A stretch of 64,000 bases of DNA from Paguma larvata (Eukaryota > Chordata > Mammalia > Carnivora > Viverridae), in the NCBI GenBank assembly GCA_030068075.1, contig CM057839.1, positions 20,687,167 to 20,751,166 on the forward strand, read 5' to 3'. This document shows, piece after piece, positions 58,591-64,000 of the stretch; position 1 is the stretch's first letter; each line of letters begins with the position of its first letter. Under the pieces are notes generated by a model. The model saw nothing but the letters and a program-made list of their open reading frames with translations. It made no database searches and was not told the DNA's origin. The position numbers and the translations under genes are program-made.

Positions 58591-58947
58591 AATGCACTAA
58601 AAGTAACAGTGTCTAAAGCAAGGTCCTTCAAAATACTACAGCTTTGGGTTGGCTTAATCTTTCTTATGATACACACTCTTGGAACCCAATTAATGTGCTC
58701 TGAGGAAGTCCAGATTAGTGTACAGGGAGAGACACATGGAGAAGCCCAAGTGGAAAGAAATTATGAGACTACTTCAAAGCCACTAACAACCAAAAACACC
58801 AGTGGGAAAAGATTTAGATGGTTTCAGCTCCATGGCAGAGAAAGTATGAACACAGATACATCTTGGGACTTTCTGGTTTTACTAAATATCTCACGATTCA
58901 AAACTTGCCAACCTAATAAAATGGTAGAACGTCCTTGTAAAGACTGA
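58591..58947 (+). other. Unassigned 119-codon open frame with hydrophobic N-terminal segment
   Basis: The frame is open from a stop at 58588-58590 to a TGA at 58945-58947. No ATG lies near its start: the first candidate codon at 58609 is GTG, and the first ATG codons fall inside the hydrophobic stretch. Early residues read ILQLWVGLIFLMIHTLGTQL, which looks like a signal peptide or anchor. A polar part follows (EEVQISVQGETHGEAQVERN), and three cysteines are in the frame. A splice-acceptor-like CTCTCTCCTCAG ends at 58556 and a GTAAGT follows the stop at 58948-58953. I do not recognise the family. Chance, an old pseudogene or a real exon are all possible. Confidence 0.25.
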
Positions 58948-58953
58948 GTAAGT

Positions 58954-59720
58954 TTGCCAGGTTAGGAAAGCACTCTGTGAGTTGGTGCACTTTTCTCCTG
59001 GATGTAGTGTATAAGCTTACACATAGCATTGTTCCACAAATAGCTAAAATATGTGAGTACAGGAAACAAGGAGTGGAGGTGATATTGGCCAGCTCTTTTA
59101 AACACCCCCTGTGATTCCCTATAACTTTTGGCTCTGAAAATTTGCAATACTGTTTTGTTTGTTTTTGTTTTTGTTTATTAGAGGTGGTGAGTTCACATCT
59201 ATTAAACAGAATTAAAAGGAATATAATAGACTTTGTTTCTTTGTTTTAGGATTGTAATAGACTTAAATCTATTAATAATACCTGGTCATTTCCTTCTCTC
59301 TCCACAAGAGGATTAGCAAGGAGGGAAAAGTTACTTTATTGTAAAGTCCATCCAGATCCAGATCCCTATAACCATGAAGGGCTAAGGTACTTGTACACAA
59401 TTGTAGTGGAAACAGTATGTTTGAAAGTCAAGAAATTCATCAGGGTGCCTCTAGGTTCTTCCAGATGTGTGACAAGAGTGAATGACCAATATCGGTGATC
59501 ATGGTGCATCATGAATAATTGGACATTTTATGGATAAAGATGCAAATGACTACATCAGTCAAGAACATAGACATGACAGGTTCTTGAAGGAAATCAAAAT
59601 GTTCGTTTAAGGAGGAAGAGGATGTAGATCAATTACAGCCCCAACACCAGTTGCAGTAAGTAACAAGAATAGGAGTATACGGAATTAGGCCTTCTGTATT
59701 AGAACCTTAGAGAAATGGCT
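58954..59720. other. Unclassified interval
   Basis: Somewhat GC-richer than average (59280-59700). No motif or repeat that I can name. Confidence 0.35.
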
Positions 59721-59726
59721 ATTATC

Positions 59727-59822
59727 TCCCTCTCTCTCTGCCCTTCCCCTGTTCACGCTCTGTCTCTGTGTTTCTCAAAAATAAATAAATGTTAAAAAAA
59801 TAAAAATAATTAAAAAAAAGAA
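59727..59822 (+). mobile_element. 5'-truncated CAN-SINE (body end and tail)
   Basis: Starts within the CT-rich body (CTCCCTCTCTCTCTGCCC), then CTCTGTCTCTGTGTTTCTC and AAAAATAAATAAATG plus further A-rich runs. The tRNA-like head is absent. SINEs are rarely 5'-truncated at insertion, so a later deletion is possible. Confidence 0.88.
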
Positions 59823-59824
59823 TT

Positions 59825-61090
59825 AACTAGAAAGGGCTCTTGAAGAATTCAGCTAAATGGTAGGCAAGAGTTGATTTATGTTGTCCAGTAAGTGGATTGT
59901 TTTTATTCTTCTTATGTAACAATTTAAAGTCCTCTAAGTTCCTCTTCTTCTAGCTTAGCCATCATATCATGCAGGGTTGAACTGGTTTCATGTGAGTGGA
60001 AACTGGCCATATTATGTCTGATATCACTGTTGTGTATCTCATACTTTTTGTTCTGGAGATTTTCTACCATTATAATGTAGGATGCCAGCAGGAAAGTATT
60101 CCACCAACACATAGTCAACTCCAGAATGCAGAAGTGTTACCAGTCATAGAATTTATGATATATAAATGCTGGTCTTTTAATCCTCTAGGCTAAGAACTTT
60201 GACATGCATTTCAAAACACTCTGTAGGCTGTCCTGGTGGGATGAAGTACCAGTAACCTGAGCAGCAGCTAAATCCGTAATGCATCCTTCTTTTGGCTTTC
60301 CTCACTCCATGATTCACTCCTTTGCACTTTATATCCACTTCTTGAGATATTCTCCAAATAAACTAAATGCAGGCAAACTTTTTCTCAGACTCTCCTTTAT
60401 GGAGAACCAAGGATAACCTTGGCTTTCTCATTTTCCAATGTTTTGCTTTAGGCTCTTTTCTTTGTGATTATCTGCTTCTTCATTTTGTACACTACAATTG
60501 TTATTCTGTTACTAATATTCAAATGCCAAGCTGAAAGAAACAGTGATTGGTGGATAGCAGGTAGACAGAGACAGTTAGATGTAGAAAGAAGTATAGATAC
60601 AGATATTATGTGTGTCAATATGTTCAACTGTCTGAATTTACACATATACTTAAATTCTGGGTTATGTCACTTAATTTTAAATATACTCTGTATGAACTCT
60701 TTGTAGGCAAGGAGAGTTTCTAATTTACCTTTGAATAAATTTTGAATTTACACTTGTGATCTCTCCCATTCTCAACCCCCCCCCCACACACACAAAAGAA
60801 AAATCAAGAGCAAAAACAATAACACAAACTAATGCACATAATTTAATATTTGGTCTGACAATTTCTTCCTAGTTAATTCATATTTTACTGAGACTATTTC
60901 TTTCAAAATAATAAAGTCAAGAAGCATTTCAAAGGTATATTTTTTATTGTGCTTTAGTTCTTTTTCAGATATGTTAACAGGAACACTAACATTAGATGTT
61001 TTGTATATATGAGAAAAAACCTTGGGAACTTAGATTTTATTCTTTTAATTTATAAAATACTGAAATATACTCAGGTGAAAGAAAAAGGTG
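59825..61090. other. Unclassified interval, possible old LTR end
   Basis: At 60230-60375 the wording (CACTCCATGATTCACTCC, CACTTTATATCCACTTC, CCAAATAAACTAAATGCAGG) resembles an LTR end with AATAAA. This is only a suggestion. A C-run followed by ACACACA lies at 60775-60794. Confidence 0.3.
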
Positions 61091-61105
61091 TTAGAGAAAG
61101 TCTAT

Positions 61106-61327
61106 CCATGACTAAGCATGGATGGCTTAGTCAATTAAGCGTCCGACTTCGACTCAGGTCATGATCTTGCGGTTTGTGGGTTCGAAGCCACGCATCAGGC
61201 TCTGTGCCAAGAGTTCAGATCCTGGAGCTTGCTTCAGATTCTGTGTCTCCCTTTCTCTCTACCCCTCACACACTCATGTTCTGTCTCTCCAAAATAAATA
61301 AACTTGAAAAAAATTTTTTTTTCAAAA
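61106..61327 (+). mobile_element. CAN-SINE (felid type, altered head)
   Basis: TGGCTTAGTCAATTAAGCGT, GGTCATGATCTTGCGGTTTG, TTCGAAGCCACGCATCAGGC and tail CCAAAATAAATAAAC. The first bases are rearranged (ACTAAGCATGGA instead of the usual head). TSD AGAGAAAGTCTAT (61093-61105) and AGAGAGAGTCTAT (61328-61340), one mismatch. Confidence 0.92.
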
Positions 61328-61340
61328 AGAGAGAGTCTAT

Positions 61341-63615
61341 AGGTTGTTGAAAGACAAGGTGTAATTGGTTCCTTCAGTTAATTTTATTCTAAGTCCTTTA
61401 CCTGTCTTTGTCATAGAAGTAATAACATGAGCAGAAAGAAAAGTCATAAGCCAGACCACACTTATAGGAATCATATTCAGAGGGGAACTATGTATGAAGT
61501 TATTCCTAAGTAGTTGGTGGTTTAGTGATATCTAATGCTTAAGGGATCTTATAATTCTTTCTAAAAATCTGAAACATTTTTATAGAGCTAAATCATTTGA
61601 ATATTTGTATTAGAAAATATTTGGGATAGTTAAGATAAATATGGAAACAAGTAAAACATAAAGAATACTTCCAGTTTTACTCTTTATATTCCTCTCTTGT
61701 GATTTTATACTTTGATGTAAACTTCAACCATTTCAGCCTTTTAAACATATGTAAGTATAGAAATGTTTTTATCAGGAAAAATACCCACAAAACCCACTAT
61801 TTTAATGTCATTAAGTTGTAAGGTTAACTCTCAAGTAGACTTAAACTACTCAGTGGACACCGTTATGTTTTCAAAACATAAAAGGCAAATTGGCAAATTA
61901 ACGAACAGACATTAACATTAGGAAAATACATATGCATATATGTGCATATATGGCAGAAAGAATCACTATGGGCAGGTGTATATCTGAACCTTTAGTCAGA
62001 TTTTTACATTCTTTTCTAGTCTGCCCATAGTATGTGTCACCACATGGTCACAAATGCATATACATTGGTTAAGAATAAAAAGCATTAAACATAAAAAAGG
62101 TATATTTTCATTTCTATGTACTAAATTAAAAAAAAAAACTTTCATCTTGAAATCTATAAAATCAGCACTTAAATCTATTCTCATACAAGTGAGGTGAGGT
62201 GGAAACGTCATTTGGAATAACACTACTCCATTCTATCCTTTCCTGATTTCACACACTGATACAGACATCCAGTCTTTCTGTGTCCTGTCACACATTAGCT
62301 CTTGCCTCCAGTTTTGTGCTGCACACCTGTCCTGTCGCCAAGAAGATTCTGTACATTAAAGCAGGCATATGTGTTGTGTCCAGAGCAAGTTTGTAAAAAA
62401 GTAAAACAAACAAACAAAAGACTATTCTCGATGGCACCATATTTCCAAATTTGAGGCAGCAAATTTAAACCATAGGCCTAAAACCGTATCTGACTGCACA
62501 CACACATTGTTTTTCTAGATTTGAAATCACATGTTTTATCAAGGATGAGTCTGATCTTTCTTGGGTTTGAAATGAATCCTTTAGACAATGTCTGAAATAA
62601 CTATTTCACTCAGTATCAATCTTTATTTCACTGTCACCGCAATTCCACTGCACAAAATCCACCCCTATTTTCTTCTGATTACTTCACTGGTTGATACTAA
62701 AGCACTGATTTTTCATCAGGATAATATTCACTATATTAACTGATGATTCTCTTTGAGTATCCTTTTAATTTCCTCTTCCTTATTCAGTTAGCTTGTCTTT
62801 TTTTTTTTTATTTTTTTTCTCTCAATAGTTCACTGAATGGATAGCATGATAGAATCATTCTTGATGTTTATACTAAGATATTGGTTTGGTTAGAAAAAAT
62901 CCTCAATATTAAACTAAAATACTAGACTCAAAGTCAATAATTTTCATGCCATACATCACAGACTGGAGGAAAGTGAAAGAAATGTCTTGGTGGGAAATTG
63001 ACGTATATTATTGATAAAGGGAGCAGAAACTTCTTCCTTCATGCTCCCTCCTCCACTTGCTCCAAAGGTAATGCCTGGAGCATACAGAGAGGAGGTTGGG
63101 AAAGTATGTTTCAGAACAAAACAAAGAAATTTGGGGGTGAGGGATGTATAGTAGAATAGGGCAATGCTGCCCTCCTGGGTAGATTCTGGGGAAGCGGCAT
63201 GGCTATGCTCCCATTATAACTTGTCAGAAAAGCAAAGTAGCACTGAAAGGGTAGAGGTGTCCTCTTATGAGAGTAGGTATTTTCCGTTATCTCTGGGGGT
63301 GCGGAGATGCCTTCAGGAGGATTTGTGGTTAGGTACATCAGTATGCAAGGAATACAAAGATTATCTACTAAAAGGATTTGTCACCAGTATTATTAGATGA
63401 CAAACAACAACACAGATCTATGCCCTCACCCTCTAAGAAAAAGAAACAAAGCAAAAAAGCCTTACATTTTGATTCTTCTTAAGGAACCTGTAAGATCATC
63501 ATAGCCTATCAAGAATGAGGTGAGAAGAGACCTTGAATTCATTGAGACTAAATGTCTAAGACCCAGCAAGAGGAGATTCTAAGTAGAATTCAGATTCATT
63601 TATTAAAACACAAAA
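61341..63615. other. Unclassified interval
   Basis: No named repeat or exon. 63000-63400 is GC-richer and holds overlapping frames (63111-63338 minus, 63164-63400 plus) that lack motifs. Confidence 0.35.
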
Positions 63616-63618
63616 TAA

Positions 63619-64000
63619 TATTTCTTTTTTTTTTGTTATAATAGTTTATTTTCAAATTGGTTTACATATAACACCCAGTGTTCATCCCAACATGTGCCCT
63701 TTTTAATGCCCATCACCCCCTCTCCCCCCTCCCTCATCCCCCTTACCCTCAGTTTTTTCTTAGTCTTTGAGAGTCTCTTATGTTTTATCTCCCTCCCTCT
63801 CTGTGTCTTTTTTTTCTTTCCCCTCTTCCCCTCCCCCTGGTTTTTGCTTAGTTTCACAAAGTCCACCTATTCGTGGAAACATATGGTATCTGTCTTTTTC
63901 TGACTGACTTATTTCACTTAACATAATACCCTCCAGTTCCATCCATGTTGCTACACATGGCCAGATTTCATTTTTTCTCATTGCCACGTAGTAGTCCATT
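63619..64000 (-). mobile_element. Young-looking L1 3' end, continues beyond window
   Basis: A poly-A complement (TTTCTTTTTTTTTTTG) at 63620-63635, then antisense L1 3'UTR: CATATAACACCCAGTGTTCA, TCCCAACATGTGCCC, a C-rich segment, and TTCATTTTTTCTCATTGCCA at the edge. It closely parallels 19754-20180 but is less diverged. Frames here are shadows. Confidence 0.93.

Noticed and set aside
1344..61327. Many similar repeats of about 215 bp with unique spacers, superficially array-like
   Set aside because: Spacing is irregular, orientation is mixed and each copy has its own TSD. These are dispersed SINEs, not a CRISPR or tandem array.

Overview
The window looks like AT-rich, gene-poor nuclear DNA of a carnivoran mammal, most likely a cat-family (felid) species. 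The main evidence is about twenty tRNA-Lys-derived CAN-SINE copies. Their heads read GGGGCGCCTGGGTGGCTCAG, and their bodies run through a pyrimidine-rich stretch into a tail of the form CTCAAAAATAAATAAA, which is the felid form as I know it. Carnivore-type L1 3' ends and old mammalian repeats (MIR, L2, MLT1-type LTRs, hAT MITEs, an ERVL provirus remnant) agree with this. I found no convincing host protein-coding exon, tRNA, rRNA, CRISPR array or prokaryotic feature. Nearly all open reading frames are short and random, or are translations of SINEs, L1s or the ERVL remnant.

Layout. 0-7 kb: an old short SINE, an MLT1-type LTR split by a SINE and lying inside a 35-bp direct repeat, a full-length hAT MITE, MIR and L2 scraps, and a SINE with a 15-bp target-site duplication (TSD). 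7.4-14 kb: a decayed ERVL-class endogenous retrovirus on the minus strand, with dUTPase-like and reverse-transcriptase segments still readable. It is broken by three SINEs, a 129-bp L1 3' end, a (TA)n array and an older LTR-like piece. 14-19.7 kb: two SINEs, a (CA)n array, an unexplained block with three 34-bp tandem units, a MIR, a hAT element and an MLT1-like LTR. 19.74-22.58 kb: an L1 with a 5' inversion (twin priming) and a matching 16-bp TSD at both ends. 22.6-31 kb: SINEs, an L2, an old L1 3' end and an LTR-like segment. 31-36 kb: repeat-poor DNA. 36-45.2 kb: a mosaic of old L1 fragments in both orientations, with nested SINEs and an MLT1 LTR. 45.2-50.3 kb: mostly unclassified. 50.3-51.2 kb: an L1 3' end containing two (TA)n arrays. 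51.2-61 kb: a MIR, AT-rich DNA, SINEs and microsatellites, plus one 119-codon open frame with a hydrophobic N-terminal segment. 61-64 kb: a SINE, unclassified DNA and a young-looking L1 3' end that leaves the window.

There are no cooperating genes here. The window records insertions layered over time: L2, MIR, hAT, MLT1 and ERVL first, old L1s next, then CAN-SINEs and L1 3' ends. The best leads are the twin-primed L1 with exact ends, the ERVL remnant with visible RT and dUTPase segments, the 35-bp direct repeat at 1,120-bp spacing, the 34-bp tandem triplet, and the unassigned frame near 58.6 kb.
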